Positions 38,972 to 48,342 of a stretch of DNA of 64,000 bases are shown one piece after another; position 1 is the first letter of the stretch; each line of letters begins with the position of its first letter. The notes under the pieces are model-generated. The model was not told the origin of the DNA, did not search any database, and saw only the letters and a program-made list of their open reading frames with translations. The DNA lies in NCBI RefSeq assembly GCF_006376675.1, contig NZ_VEWK01000002.1, positions 310,001 to 374,000 of the forward strand, written 5' to 3'. Both the position numbers and the translations under genes were made by a program. Source of the stretch: Brucella pecoris. GTDB lineage: Bacteria; Pseudomonadota; Alphaproteobacteria; Rhizobiales; Rhizobiaceae.

Positions 38972-40411
38972 ATGGGGTTGCTTGGAATACTGCTCGGACT
39001 AGCTCTGCTCATGTGGTTTGCCTATCGCGGCTGGAGTGTGCTTCTGCTTTCTCCTGTCGCCGCATTGCTCGCTGCGCTTATTTCCGGCGAGCCTCTTCTG
39101 GCAAACTGGACATCAACTTTCATGGGCGGAACGGCAAGTTTCGTCGCCCGATGGTTTCCACTTTTTCTACTCGGTGGCATTTTTGGCAAGTTGATGGATG
39201 ACAGTGGTTCCATCACCGCTATTGCGCGATACCTGACCGAGAGACTGGGCGTAAAACGCACAATGCTTTCCGTCGTGTTGGCATCGGCAGTCGTCACCTA
39301 TGGTGGGGTCAGCGTATTTGTTGCCTTCTTCGTTCTTGTGCCGATGGCACGTGAGATGTTCAAGGCGGCCAACATACCTGCGCGACTGATGCCGGCTGCG
39401 ATCGGGCTCGGTGCCTTCACCTTCACTATGTCTGCAATGCCGGGCACACCCTCAACGAACAATGCCATTCCGATGCCCTATTTCGAAACCACCACCTTTG
39501 CAGCGCCGGGACTGGGGATCATCGCATCCATCATTACGCTGGCTTTCGGCATGTGGTGGCTGCAGCGGGCCGAAGCCAAGGCGCGTGCTGCCGGAGAAAA
39601 CTATGTGGACGATACTGACGATCTCGAGATTACTGAGAAAGTCAGAGAACAATCCACGCTATCGGGCGACTTCGATCCGGCCGAATTCGAACACGGCGCA
39701 CGCGCCGAAAATCAGCCGCCGTTCTTCTTTGCCGTTCTGCCTCTGCTTGTCGTCATCGTCGTCAACTTCCTGATGGCGCTCATCATCCTGCCCCGTATCG
39801 ATTTCTCGTTTCTGGAACAGGAGCCCTGGGGGATCGATGTCGGCTCATCCATTGGCTTGTGGGCGGTTCTCATTGCGCTGGCGACGGCCATTCTGACATT
39901 GATAGCGGTGAATTTCGGGCGACTGCGGGCAATTCGAGAAAGCCTCGACGCCGGGGCAAACTCCTCGGTCCTGCCGATCCTCACCATAGCAAGCCTTGTC
40001 GGTTTTGGTGCTGTCGTGGCCGCCATGCCTGCCTTTGCGGTGGTTCGTGATGCGGTGCTTGAAGTGCCGGGCGGGCCGCTTGTTTCGCTGGTTGTCGCCA
40101 TGAACGCGCTGGCAGCCCTCACCGGAACTGCATCCGGCGGCATGGCCATCGCGCTCAATGCGCTTGGCGAGGAATATATGCGGCTGGCGATCCAGTACGG
40201 GATCAATCCCGAACTGATGCACCGTTTGACAGTCATTAGTGCCGGAACGCTGGATGCTCTGCCGCACAACGGTACGGTGCTTCTACTCCTCCAGATCAGC
40301 AAGCAGACCCATGCATCGAGCTATTTTGACATGGTCATGACCGTAATCGTCGGTGTGATCATATCGCTCGTGGCGGTTTTCGTGCTGGGATCAATGTTTG
40401 GCTCCTTCTGA
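38972..40411 (+). CDS. GntP-family carboxylate/gluconate permease
   Basis: 479-aa membrane protein with about 12 helices. It matches the GntP type: N-terminal FAYRGWSVLLLSPVAALLAA, the reentrant motif MSAMPGTPSTNNAIPMPYF, and the C-terminal LDALPHNGTVLLLL. The family takes up gluconate, hydroxybutyrate and similar acids with H+. The polar stretch about residues 205-250 is a cytoplasmic loop. It is upstream of ureJ (31-bp gap) but has no evident urease function. Confidence 0.85.
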   Translation: MGLLGILLGLALLMWFAYRGWSVLLLSPVAALLAALISGEPLLANWTSTFMGGTASFVARWFPLFLLGGIFGKLMDDSGSITAIARYLTERLGVKRTMLSVVLASAVVTYGGVSVFVAFFVLVPMAREMFKAANIPARLMPAAIGLGAFTFTMSAMPGTPSTNNAIPMPYFETTTFAAPGLGIIASIITLAFGMWWLQRAEAKARAAGENYVDDTDDLEITEKVREQSTLSGDFDPAEFEHGARAENQPPFFFAVLPLLVVIVVNFLMALIILPRIDFSFLEQEPWGIDVGSSIGLWAVLIALATAILTLIAVNFGRLRAIRESLDAGANSSVLPILTIASLVGFGAVVAAMPAFAVVRDAVLEVPGGPLVSLVVAMNALAALTGTASGGMAIALNALGEEYMRLAIQYGINPELMHRLTVISAGTLDALPHNGTVLLLLQISKQTHASSYFDMVMTVIVGVIISLVAVFVLGSMFGSF

Positions 40412-40442
40412 GTGTAACCATTATTGTTGAAAGGAAGCGAAA

Positions 40443-41030
40443 ATGAAAAGGACACTTATTCTTGCCGCCGCCCTGTTTTCAGTGATGGCAAGCCCTGCAT
40501 TCGCGCATCTCAACCCCGCAGAACATGGTTCGTTTGCTGCAGGGTTCTCCCATCCCCTGTCTGGTGCCGACCACATCCTTGCTATGGTTGCTGTTGGCCT
40601 TTGGGCGTCGATGCTTGGCGGGCGTGCGCTCGTCGCCGTTCCGGTTAGCTTTGTGGGCGTGATGCTCCTCGGATTCGTGGCAGCACTCAGCGGGGTGTCA
40701 CTTCCCTATGTCGAACCGGTCATCCTCGCATCCGTGATTGTGCTTGGCCTCTTCGTCGCCATGGCGTTCCACGCATCGACCCTGACCGCCGCGCTTATCG
40801 TCGGCTTCTTCGCCTTCTTCCATGGCTATGCTCATGGTGGTGAGATCGGTAGCGCCGCGTTTCTTTCCTACGGTGCCGGTTTTGCGCTTGCGACGGCATT
40901 GCTCCACACTGCTGGCATCGGTGTAGGCCTTGCCGCAGGCCATATGCTGAAGGGGCGTACCGGGCAAATCGTGATGCGGATGGCTGGTGGCTTTGCTGCC
41001 CTCAGCGGTCTCTATCTCATGGCTGGGTGA
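40443..41030 (+). CDS. ureJ: HupE/UreJ-family membrane protein
   Basis: 195-aa protein with a signal-like first segment (cleavage near AFA) and about six helices. The nickel-binding signature of the family, HPLSGADHILAMVAVGLWA, lies near residue 37, with a second His cluster FHGYAHGGEIG. HupE/UreJ proteins are thought to bring in Ni2+ for hydrogenase or urease. Position just before ureF supports a urease role. The stop is followed by ureF on the same strand. Confidence 0.9.
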   Translation: MKRTLILAAALFSVMASPAFAHLNPAEHGSFAAGFSHPLSGADHILAMVAVGLWASMLGGRALVAVPVSFVGVMLLGFVAALSGVSLPYVEPVILASVIVLGLFVAMAFHASTLTAALIVGFFAFFHGYAHGGEIGSAAFLSYGAGFALATALLHTAGIGVGLAAGHMLKGRTGQIVMRMAGGFAALSGLYLMAG

Positions 41031-41112
41031 TGTGAGCATCATTTTGCTGGATCATTCAACGAGACATCCCCAGGCTGATACTGAAAATAATGGGTCGGAA
41101 CCGGAGTTGCAT

Positions 41113-41790
41113 ATGCAATCTCCGGCACTGCCCATGTTGCATCTCATGCGGCTTGTCAGCCCCAGCCAACCCGTTGGCGCATTTTCCTATTCGCGCGGAC
41201 TGGAATGGGCCGTCCACGCGAGTATCGTTACAAACGAGGAAAGCTGCGCCGATTGGGTACTCGGCCTTCTGGAACACAGTTACGCTGCACTTGACGGAGC
41301 AATTTTCTGGCGGATGATTTCGGCGCTGATGCGAAACGATCAAGCTGAATTCTACCGCCTGAACGACTGGCTTGCAGCAAGTCGCGAAAGTAGTGAGCTC
41401 GAACTGGAAGATCGCCGCATGGGCGAATCCTTGCTCACATTGCTGTCGGAGCTTGGTGTTGAGCGAGCACGAAACTTCGCATCGGAACAACGTGCCACCT
41501 ATCCGGCAGCCTTTGCGATCGCAGCACGTAACTGGGATGTCGCGCCCGTTGATGCACTGCGCGGCCTCATGTGGAGCGTGGTTGAAAGTCAGATCATGGC
41601 AGCAATCCGTCTCGTCCCGCTCGGGCATACGGCAGGACAGAGGATACTCATCGCCGGAGCAGCGAAGATTGAACGGGCTGTCGAAAAGGCTCGTACGCTG
41701 AATGACGACGAAATCGGCAACACCGCTCCCGCAATGGCCATGGCGAGCGCCTGGCACGAGACACAATACAGCCGACTATTCCGGTCGTGA
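41113..41790 (+). CDS. ureF: Urease accessory protein UreF
   Basis: 225-aa helical protein from the ATG at 41113 (MQSPALPMLHLMRLVSPSQP). CGGAG lies upstream. A GTG at 41032, just after the ureJ stop, is an alternative that would add 27 residues. Family motifs are QPVGAFSYSRGLEWAVH and the C-terminal SRLFRS. UreF gates the GTPase UreG in nickel insertion, yet no ureG or ureE is in the window. Its last 15 bp overlap the 3' end of the convergent urea transporter gene. Confidence 0.92.
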   Translation: MQSPALPMLHLMRLVSPSQPVGAFSYSRGLEWAVHASIVTNEESCADWVLGLLEHSYAALDGAIFWRMISALMRNDQAEFYRLNDWLAASRESSELELEDRRMGESLLTLLSELGVERARNFASEQRATYPAAFAIAARNWDVAPVDALRGLMWSVVESQIMAAIRLVPLGHTAGQRILIAGAAKIERAVEKARTLNDDEIGNTAPAMAMASAWHETQYSRLFRS

Positions 41791-42819
41791 GTGAAGCGTT
41801 TCCTGATATCGCCTGAGATTTTCTTCCGCAGACGTCGCTTCGGCCGGAGCCACGGGCACCAGCGCCTTGAAAGCATATTGTCCGATCAGCATGACCCAGG
41901 TGACCAGCACGAATGTCGAGGTCAGAACCGGCATACCAATCGGTTTCAGGAATATGGCGACCGAAGCCCATAGCCATGTGGCCACGACGGCACCAAAGAT
42001 GGCGTAAAGGAAACTGCTCCAGCTAAAAACAAGGAAGAAGCCGCCAAGGGCAATTGCAGTTAATGCCGCGTTATAACCGAACAGTCCGTCGCGAATGGCC
42101 CCTTCCGGACCTCCGAATACGGCGGCAACCACGGCCCCCGTTACCGCTCCCAGGAGTCCCATCAGTGCGCTTATCCGGGAATGGATCGCGATACCGGCAA
42201 GGATGATGTAACCGGTGATCCAGTTATCCTGAAAGAATATCTGACCGATGGCCGTGCCGATCCCCATATACCAGGTCGGAAGAACATAAGGGACCGCATA
42301 GGAAAACTGTTCTGGCGAAACCGGTTTTGCCATCGGACCGGCATCTATGGCGTCGAACTTGAGAATTGCGAACAGAAAGAGCCAGCCGACCAGCACGAAT
42401 GGCATTGTCAAAGGCGCAACCTTGTTTGGCCCCAGAAGCGCAGCGATACTGGCGAAGGCCATGGTTGAAAAAGCTGCGCCGAAAATGAGATAGACCGTCA
42501 TAGCCGGCGACGGCACGGCACCGCTGCGAAAATCTGCACTGGTGAATGCGATCAGCGCAAGGGCGACCAAGGCCCCATTGAACCCGAACAAACCATCCCG
42601 GATAAGCCCCCTGTCAGCCTTGAGGATGATTGCCGTCAGCGTGCTGGCGACAACGCCAAGCACGCAGATGACGGCATAAATCCAGGAATTGACCAAAATG
42701 GCGAACAAAATGACCAGCCCCGACAGAGGGTTGTTCTGGAACACCACCTGCCCGATACCGCGCAGCGTCCAGTCGACAAACCCCAGAGAAGGATGATCCT
42801 GCAAGGCATTGAGCTGCAT
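41776..42819 (-). CDS. utp: Urea transporter (UT family)
   Basis: 347-aa membrane protein; start at the ATG at 42819 (MQLNALQDHPSLGFVDW). It has the internal duplication of the UT family: VFQNNPLSGLVILFAILV and FFQDNWITGYIILAGIAI, as well as RDGLFGFNGALVALALI and RDGLFGYNAALTAIALG. This makes urea available to the urease encoded just upstream. It begins 31 bp after ureC, so it belongs to the same operon. Confidence 0.93.
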   Translation of the reverse strand: MQLNALQDHPSLGFVDWTLRGIGQVVFQNNPLSGLVILFAILVNSWIYAVICVLGVVASTLTAIILKADRGLIRDGLFGFNGALVALALIAFTSADFRSGAVPSPAMTVYLIFGAAFSTMAFASIAALLGPNKVAPLTMPFVLVGWLFLFAILKFDAIDAGPMAKPVSPEQFSYAVPYVLPTWYMGIGTAIGQIFFQDNWITGYIILAGIAIHSRISALMGLLGAVTGAVVAAVFGGPEGAIRDGLFGYNAALTAIALGGFFLVFSWSSFLYAIFGAVVATWLWASVAIFLKPIGMPVLTSTFVLVTWVMLIGQYAFKALVPVAPAEATSAEENLRRYQETLHSRPE

Positions 42820-42849
42820 GGATTTATTCCCCTTCTTTCGCAATCCTGA

Positions 42850-44553
42850 CTAGAACAGAAAATAGCGCTGTGCCATCGGCAGAATGTCGGCCGGCTCGCA
42901 GGTGATCAGTTCGCCATCTACCCGCACCTGATAGCTCTGCGGATCGACCTCCAGCTTGGGTGTAAGCCCGTTATGGATCATGTCCTTCTTGCGGATCGTC
43001 CGGATGCCCTTCACGGCAACCAGTTGCTTGCTGAGTTTCAGCTTCTCGCCGATGCCGTCATCCAGTGCTGCTTTCGAAACGAAGGTGACGCCAGTGGAAC
43101 CAAGCGCCCGCCCCAATACTCCATACATTGGCCGGTAATGAACCGGCTGGGGCGTCGAGATCGAAGCGTTCGGGTCGCCCATTGGTGCAATCGCAATCAT
43201 GCCGCCGATCATCACGAGGCTCGGCTTCACGCCGAAAAATTCCGGCTTCCACAACACCAGATCGGCCCGTTTTCCGACTTCGATTGAGCCGATCTCATGG
43301 GCAAACCCGTGGGTGATGGCGGGATTGATCGTGTATTTGGCAACATAACGCTTGGCGCGGAAATTGTCGTTCCGGCTGCTATCCTGGCTCAGCGGACCGC
43401 GCTGTACCTTCATCTTATGGGCAGTTTGCCAGCAGCGTAGCGTCGTCTCACCGATGCGGCCCATCGCCTGAGAATCCGACGACATCATCGAAAACACGCC
43501 GAGATCGTGGAGAATGTCTTCGGCGGCAATGGTTTCGCGCCGGATACGGGATTCCGCGAATGCCACATCTTCGGGGATTTTCGGGCTGAGATGGTGACAG
43601 ACCATCAGCATATCGAGATGTTCATCGACTGTGTTGATGGTGTATGGACGGGTCGGATTGGTTGAGGACGGCAGGATATTTTCTTCGCCTGCCGCCGTAA
43701 TGATATCGGGCGCATGACCGCCGCCAGCACCTTCCGTATGGAAACTGTGGATGGTCCTGCCCTTCATGGCAGCGAATGTATCTTTGACGAACCCGCTTTC
43801 GTTCAGCGTATCCGTATGGATGGCCACCTGAATATCTTCTTCGTCGGCGACGTTCAGACAATTGTCGATGGCCGCTGGTGTGGTACCCCAGTCCTCGTGC
43901 AGCTTCAGACCGACAGCGCCAGCTCTGATCTGCTCACGAAGGGGTTCGGGCATGCTTGCATTGCCTTTGCCCAACAATCCCACATTGATCGGAAGCGCTT
44001 CCACAGCCTCCAGCATACGATGGATCGCCCATGGCCCCGGCGTCACCGTGGTTGCGAGCGTGCCAACCGTTGGTCCCGTTCCGCCGCCGACCAAAGTTGT
44101 TGTGCCGCTGGCGAGAGCTTCTTCGGCCTGCTGAGGCGCAATGAAGTGAATATGCGTATCGATGCCGCCGGCAGTGAGAATTTTGCCCTCACCGGCGATT
44201 ACATCAGTCGCAGGTCCAACGACAATATTGACGCCGGGCTGAATATCGGGATTACCAGCCTTGCCGATCCCCGAGATACGGCCATCCTTGATGCCGACAT
44301 CGGCTTTGATGATACCCCAATAGTCAAGAATGATGACATTGGTGATGACCAGATCGGCTGTTTCGGCAGAGGGACGCTGTCCCTGCCCCATCCCGTCGCG
44401 GATGACCTTGCCACCGCCAAAGGTTACTTCCTCGCCGTAGATGCAGTGATCTTCCTCGACCTCGATGATGAGCTCTGTATCTGCCAGACGCAGACGGTCA
44501 CCCTTTGTCGGGCCATAAAGATCAGCATATGCCTGACGCGTAATCGTCCCCAT
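42850..44553 (-). CDS. ureC: Urease alpha subunit UreC
   Basis: Catalytic subunit (567 aa), standard length. It holds the Ni-binding residues: HIHF, the carbamylated Lys in [40 protein letters not shown], the active-site flap His in [16 protein letters not shown], and the Asp in SSDSQAMGR. Urease splits urea to ammonia and carbamate. It is third of the structural genes, with 9 bp between ureB and ureC. Confidence 0.98.
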   Translation of the reverse strand: MGTITRQAYADLYGPTKGDRLRLADTELIIEVEEDHCIYGEEVTFGGGKVIRDGMGQGQRPSAETADLVITNVIILDYWGIIKADVGIKDGRISGIGKAGNPDIQPGVNIVVGPATDVIAGEGKILTAGGIDTHIHFIAPQQAEEALASGTTTLVGGGTGPTVGTLATTVTPGPWAIHRMLEAVEALPINVGLLGKGNASMPEPLREQIRAGAVGLKLHEDWGTTPAAIDNCLNVADEEDIQVAIHTDTLNESGFVKDTFAAMKGRTIHSFHTEGAGGGHAPDIITAAGEENILPSSTNPTRPYTINTVDEHLDMLMVCHHLSPKIPEDVAFAESRIRRETIAAEDILHDLGVFSMMSSDSQAMGRIGETTLRCWQTAHKMKVQRGPLSQDSSRNDNFRAKRYVAKYTINPAITHGFAHEIGSIEVGKRADLVLWKPEFFGVKPSLVMIGGMIAIAPMGDPNASISTPQPVHYRPMYGVLGRALGSTGVTFVSKAALDDGIGEKLKLSKQLVAVKGIRTIRKKDMIHNGLTPKLEVDPQSYQVRVDGELITCEPADILPMAQRYFLF

Positions 44554-44562
44554 CTGTCCCTC

Positions 44563-44868
44563 CTAAAGCTTCCCGTTGATTTTTGCATTGAAGCCGTAGA
44601 CTTCCCGGTCACCATCCAGTGCAACCAGTTCGACTTCGCGATCCTGCCCCGGCTCGAAACGCACCGCAGTCCCGGCCGGAATATTGAGCCGGAAACCACG
44701 CGTTTTTTCCCGATCGAAGACAAGCGCCTCATTCGTTTCATAGAAGTGATAATGCGACCCAACCTGGATCGGCCTGTCGCCCGTGTTCTCAACGGCGATG
44801 GTGCGGGTTTCGCGACCGTTATTGAGGTCGATCGACCCGTCTTCGATGAAATATTCACCCGGTATCAT
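44563..44868 (-). CDS. ureB: Urease beta subunit UreB
   Basis: 101-aa subunit, start at the ATG at 44868 ([20 protein letters not shown]) behind CAGGAGACG. The longer open frame to 44967 runs through the hairpin repeat at 44883-44926 and is not protein. Family hallmarks [13 protein letters not shown] and [16 protein letters not shown] are present. Separate beta and gamma subunits fit bacterial three-subunit urease. Confidence 0.97.
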   Translation of the reverse strand: MIPGEYFIEDGSIDLNNGRETRTIAVENTGDRPIQVGSHYHFYETNEALVFDREKTRGFRLNIPAGTAVRFEPGQDREVELVALDGDREVYGFNAKINGKL

Positions 44869-44882
44869 GATCGTCTCCTGAA

Positions 44883-44926
44883 GCGCATCCCGAAAGGTGT
44901 GAAACGGCTTTCGGAACAAGATGCGC
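44883..44926. repeat. Dispersed hairpin repeat in the ureA-ureB gap
   Basis: Nested arms GCGCATC/GATGCGC and CCGAAAG/CTTTCGG with an 11-nt loop. It is a member of the same family as those in the nuo operon. It lies between the translation units of two structural genes whose products are needed in equal amounts. Confidence 0.7.
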
Positions 44927-44983
44927 GCAAAACAAAAAGCCAGAGTGTTTCCCCAGTGTGTCTCCAATGATTCAGGAAACGCC

Positions 44984-45286
44984 CTACGGAATGGGATTGT
45001 GGACGGTCACCAGTTTGGTGCCGTCCGGAAACGTGGCTTCCACCTGGATGTCGTGGATCATCTCAGGCACGCCCTCCATCACTTCATCACGCGTGAGAAG
45101 GGTCGCTCCGTAGGACATGAGTTCCGCAACAGTCTTACCGTCCCGGGCTCCCTCCAGAATTTCGGCAGAGATATAGGCCACAACTTCCGGGTAGTTGAGT
45201 TTCAGCCCCCGGGCCTTGCGTCGCTCTGCCACCAATGCTGCGGTGAAAATCAGAAGTTTGTCCTTCTCACGTGGCAATAGTTCCAT
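44984..45286 (-). CDS. ureA: Urease gamma subunit UreA
   Basis: 100-aa subunit beginning [20 protein letters not shown], the standard UreA opening. [20 protein letters not shown] and [24 protein letters not shown] ends are seen (here [14 protein letters not shown]). It starts 23 bp after ureD. Confidence 0.97.
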   Translation of the reverse strand: MELLPREKDKLLIFTAALVAERRKARGLKLNYPEVVAYISAEILEGARDGKTVAELMSYGATLLTRDEVMEGVPEMIHDIQVEATFPDGTKLVTVHNPIP

Positions 45287-45309
45287 TTGTAGACCCTCTC
45301 CAAAGTCGA

Positions 45310-46134
45310 TTATGTTGCCCAGATGCGCGGTGCGGCCGCCGGTTTCCCTAGTCCGGCTTCGCGCAGAACTTCCCAGGCTTTGCGAAACAGCGTCTTGGCT
45401 TCAGACATCCGCCCGCCGAGATAGCGACAGACAATCACCCGTTCGAGCCGCGACACAGAGAACAGGTTGCTGGCTGATTCACCCAGCGTTTCGCGAATAA
45501 GGTGAACCGCGTTCTCGTCCGCCGGTCCGGCATAAACCATCGTCGCGACAATCGGTTTGGCGCGGAACGCAAAGGCGGCATTCATCGCCGGATCAGCACC
45601 ATGAAGGCGAAACTGTTCAAACCAGATCGGCTTTCCGTCCCTGAATATTTCGATCCGTTGGCGGACTTCCCCCGTGTCGAAGTTTTCCTGACAGGCAGGC
45701 CGGCCAAGGCAAATAATGTCCCAACCCAGATAGACCGCATCTCCGCTCAGGGAGACATGGGTGCTAATGGAGGCCCTGGCGCCGTCAAAAACGATTGTTT
45801 CCTGCGGGAGATATTCGCATACGCCGCCCTCACCCACTTCTATCCTTGTCGTCTGCGTACTTTGGCCCCGCTGACTGCGATAGAATTTGGTCGCGCCCGG
45901 CGTTGTGAGAACGGCTCTGGCGCTGCGACCTAAAAAACAAGAAATATCAAGGACATCGTCGCCAGCGACACCGCCCGGCGGATGAAGAAGATAGACATGA
46001 GCGCTGCCATCCTTCTCAGGATAGAAGGGTTGTTGGACCGCAAGCGGCCCCACGTGACGCCGCCGCATGAGCCGCGTCGCTTCACGATTATGCTCGAACC
46101 GCAGTTCAAGCTCGGCATGCCAACCCGTGCTCAT
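45310..46134 (-). CDS. ureD: Urease accessory protein UreD
   Basis: 274 aa from the ATG at 46134 ([20 protein letters not shown]), behind AAAGGTGG; the frame is open up to 46293 without UreD-like residues. Motifs include [29 protein letters not shown] and [12 protein letters not shown]. UreD is the scaffold that binds apo-urease and receives UreF/UreG. It is first gene of the minus-strand urease operon ureD-A-B-C-utp. Confidence 0.93.
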   Translation of the reverse strand: MSTGWHAELELRFEHNREATRLMRRRHVGPLAVQQPFYPEKDGSAHVYLLHPPGGVAGDDVLDISCFLGRSARAVLTTPGATKFYRSQRGQSTQTTRIEVGEGGVCEYLPQETIVFDGARASISTHVSLSGDAVYLGWDIICLGRPACQENFDTGEVRQRIEIFRDGKPIWFEQFRLHGADPAMNAAFAFRAKPIVATMVYAGPADENAVHLIRETLGESASNLFSVSRLERVIVCRYLGGRMSEAKTLFRKAWEVLREAGLGKPAAAPRIWAT

Positions 46135-46395
46135 CAATGATTGCCACCTTTGAGTTGCCGAAAATTTCGATACGCTATCGATGTCGAACAATAAAACCAA
46201 GGCAGATCGTAATATTTCGGCAGAATAACCCGACAGATCAATAACGACAAGTTCAATTAGAGACTTGATTGATGCACTATCAACTTGCTTCAACGACGAG
46301 CCTTATAGAAGCGTGGTCCGGCTTATCATCAACCAGGATAAAACATTCACTCCTCGGACAATCGACGGACCGGAGCCCTTCGCAAAGGATGTTCT

Positions 46396-46470
46396 CTAGT
46401 GGTCTGATTCCAACATTTGCATCCCTCAGCTCAAGCGCTGAGCAAATGTTGGAATCAACAAGACCACTAG
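46396..46470. repeat. Long palindrome 1 with CTAGTGG ends
   Basis: 75-bp imperfect palindrome. Outer arms CTAGTGGTCT/AGACCACTAG and inner arms GATTCCAACATTTGC/GCAAATGTTGGAATC, with a 5-nt bulge on one side and a small hairpin CTCAGC/GCTGAG at the tip. It lies upstream of ureD and downstream of the lipoprotein gene ending at 46558. Confidence 0.85.
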
Positions 46471-46483
46471 CAAGTATATGTAT

Positions 46484-46561
46484 CTAGTGGATTTTTCGAA
46501 TTTGACGTTTGAAACAGCATATGTGTCAGCCGTGATTCAAACGTCAAATTCAATCCACTAG
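46484..46561. repeat. Long palindrome 2 with CTAGTGG ends
   Basis: 78-bp palindrome 13 bp from palindrome 1. The arms are 26-bp perfect except for a 4-nt bulge (TTTC, near 46494-46497), both beginning CTAGTGGATT. Its right end supplies the TAG stop of the hydrolase lipoprotein gene. The two palindromes share only the CTAGTGG termini, like a pair of related small mobile units or paired terminators. Confidence 0.85.
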
Positions 46562-47688
46562 CGAGCACCCAAGCGATCGATCACGCGCGCTGGCAGATGA
46601 AGAGCCAGGGAGGCCTGCTCAAATGTACCCTGACCGGCAGCGATGAAAGTGTCGTCCATGCCCGCATATTCGTCAGTAATAAGCCTGCGCAGCAGATAGC
46701 CTGAACCCAGGAACTTGATCAGCGTATCTGAGCTTGCGAACAGGGTATGACCACCGCTATCGACTTGGGAAATATCAAGAACCTGAATATTCTTGTTCTG
46801 CAGGAAAGCGATGTCAAAGCCGCTGCCAACCCGCGGCTCCCCGCCCGCCAGCCTGCGAGAAATATCGAGAGCCCGATCACGCCGCGATACGACAATCGTG
46901 AAAGGTTTGGGCAGATAATCAATGTCGTCAATCTGGCTGCGGAAGAGGTCAGGATCGAGATCAGGAGCTGCAAGCAGAACGCCCTTGATACGTTGCAATA
47001 CATTGCGGCGTTTATTTCCAGATAGAGTTCTCAATGCTTCCATGACGACGACCGCGCCCATCGAATGCCCAACGATGACAATGCCATTGGCATTGGTCTG
47101 CGCCGCCAGTTCAAGTGTTTCTGCCAGTCCCCTGCGTGCGATGATCGCGCTGTCACGATCATAGAGATATCGCGTAAATGCCGCGGCAGACGCCCATGAA
47201 AAATGGATCGGCACCGAAGAGACATCATAATCGTGAACAATCTGGGCGTTGCGGAACAGTCCTTCGGCAAAGTTGTTGTTGTAGCCGTGGACGAAAATGA
47301 AGATTTCGCGCTGCGACGCCGGGCGGCTTGCCAGACGCCGGTTCAGCTCTGCGATCATTGCCTGTCGATCCGGCAACGGGGCATAGTTAGAGGCTATAAA
47401 ATTCCTTCGGGGATCAGGCTTGACCGATGCAGTTTCAACAGTGCCCGGACGGTGCGTTTCAGGAATATGCACGTCGATGGTCGAGAAGTTCAATACTTCG
47501 GATCTGTTGCGGGAATAAGCGATACTCGGATCGCCTACTCTCTCCCGCACCGTTGCAACCGTGAACGGAACCACCGCTCTGGAATGCGCCCGGTCGACGA
47601 CATCTGTTCCCAGACCGGTGACAGCCCTGTTACCAGCGCATCCTGCTACGATGAGCAGAACAAAAGCGAGGATGAAAACTTGCTTCAA
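46558..47688 (-). CDS. DUF900-type alpha/beta hydrolase lipoprotein, paralogue of 13682-14866
   Basis: 376 aa with a TTG start at 47688: GAGGA stands upstream and the product then starts directly with a lipoprotein signal (KQVFILAFVLLIVAGC, Cys17). The open frame to 47895 adds an arginine-rich leader that does not look like protein. Core motifs are IFVHGYNNNFAEG and GHSMGAV (Ser nucleophile). The stop TAG lies in a long palindrome. Substrate unknown. Confidence 0.82.
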   Translation of the reverse strand: MKQVFILAFVLLIVAGCAGNRAVTGLGTDVVDRAHSRAVVPFTVATVRERVGDPSIAYSRNRSEVLNFSTIDVHIPETHRPGTVETASVKPDPRRNFIASNYAPLPDRQAMIAELNRRLASRPASQREIFIFVHGYNNNFAEGLFRNAQIVHDYDVSSVPIHFSWASAAAFTRYLYDRDSAIIARRGLAETLELAAQTNANGIVIVGHSMGAVVVMEALRTLSGNKRRNVLQRIKGVLLAAPDLDPDLFRSQIDDIDYLPKPFTIVVSRRDRALDISRRLAGGEPRVGSGFDIAFLQNKNIQVLDISQVDSGGHTLFASSDTLIKFLGSGYLLRRLITDEYAGMDDTFIAAGQGTFEQASLALHLPARVIDRLGAR

Positions 47689-47771
47689 CTCATATCCTCG
47701 CTCGAAAATCGACGCAGCACGGCAGCCTGGTCGCGATGGTTTCGCATGCACAGTTTTCTGGCAACGCCATA

Positions 47772-48296
47772 CTATGAGGTTGTCGGCAACGCTCCTTCGA
47801 GCGCTTTCTTGAGGCGCTGCTCCTGCTCGACAGACAAGGACGTTTTCAAGACCCTGCCGCGCAGGTCGGGGAAATCGGCCATAACCCTGTCCCATTGAAT
47901 CTTGCGCAGAAGAACGAACAAGGCGGATGAATTTTCCGGGATCGTCTCGCCAAGCGACACGATGAACTTATCGTCGATACCATAATCGGTTAGCGAGCCC
48001 GACAAAGCTCCGGCACCAGCACCGACTGCGCCGCCAAGAGCCATACCGGCAAGTGGGTTGAGAAAAATAAGCCCCACCAGTCCGCCCCATATCGCTCCGG
48101 AAAGCAGCCCCGATCCGGCACCCACGGCTGGCAGATTGTATTTCTGCTTGAGATGAACCTTGCCCTGTTCATCCCGCACGACAATCACCGCATCCTCAAG
48201 ATCGACAAGATATTCCTTTTGAAGCTGGTTGAGCTTCAGAAGAACGGCATCCGCCTCTCCCACGGTATCAAATCCAATTACAACAAGTTCCGACAC
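47772..48296 (-). CDS. DUF1269-family membrane-associated protein
   Basis: 174 aa with a GTG start behind GAGGAAAGG. The N-terminal part (SELVVIGFDTVGEADAVLLK) and the central Gly/Ala-rich hydrophobic hairpin (LNPLAGMALGGAVGAGAGAL) match DUF1269. The C-terminal half resembles the family's regulatory-like domain. Function unknown; homologues are often stress induced. Confidence 0.8.
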   Translation of the reverse strand: MSELVVIGFDTVGEADAVLLKLNQLQKEYLVDLEDAVIVVRDEQGKVHLKQKYNLPAVGAGSGLLSGAIWGGLVGLIFLNPLAGMALGGAVGAGAGALSGSLTDYGIDDKFIVSLGETIPENSSALFVLLRKIQWDRVMADFPDLRGRVLKTSLSVEQEQRLKKALEGALPTTS

Positions 48297-48342
48297 TATT
48301 GTTTTCCTTTCCTCTAAGCCCGAAATGACGCTGTCACATAGA

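Noticed and set aside
44869..44967. N-terminal extension of ureB
   Set aside because: It crosses a hairpin repeat; UreB starts at MIPGEY behind CAGGAGACG.
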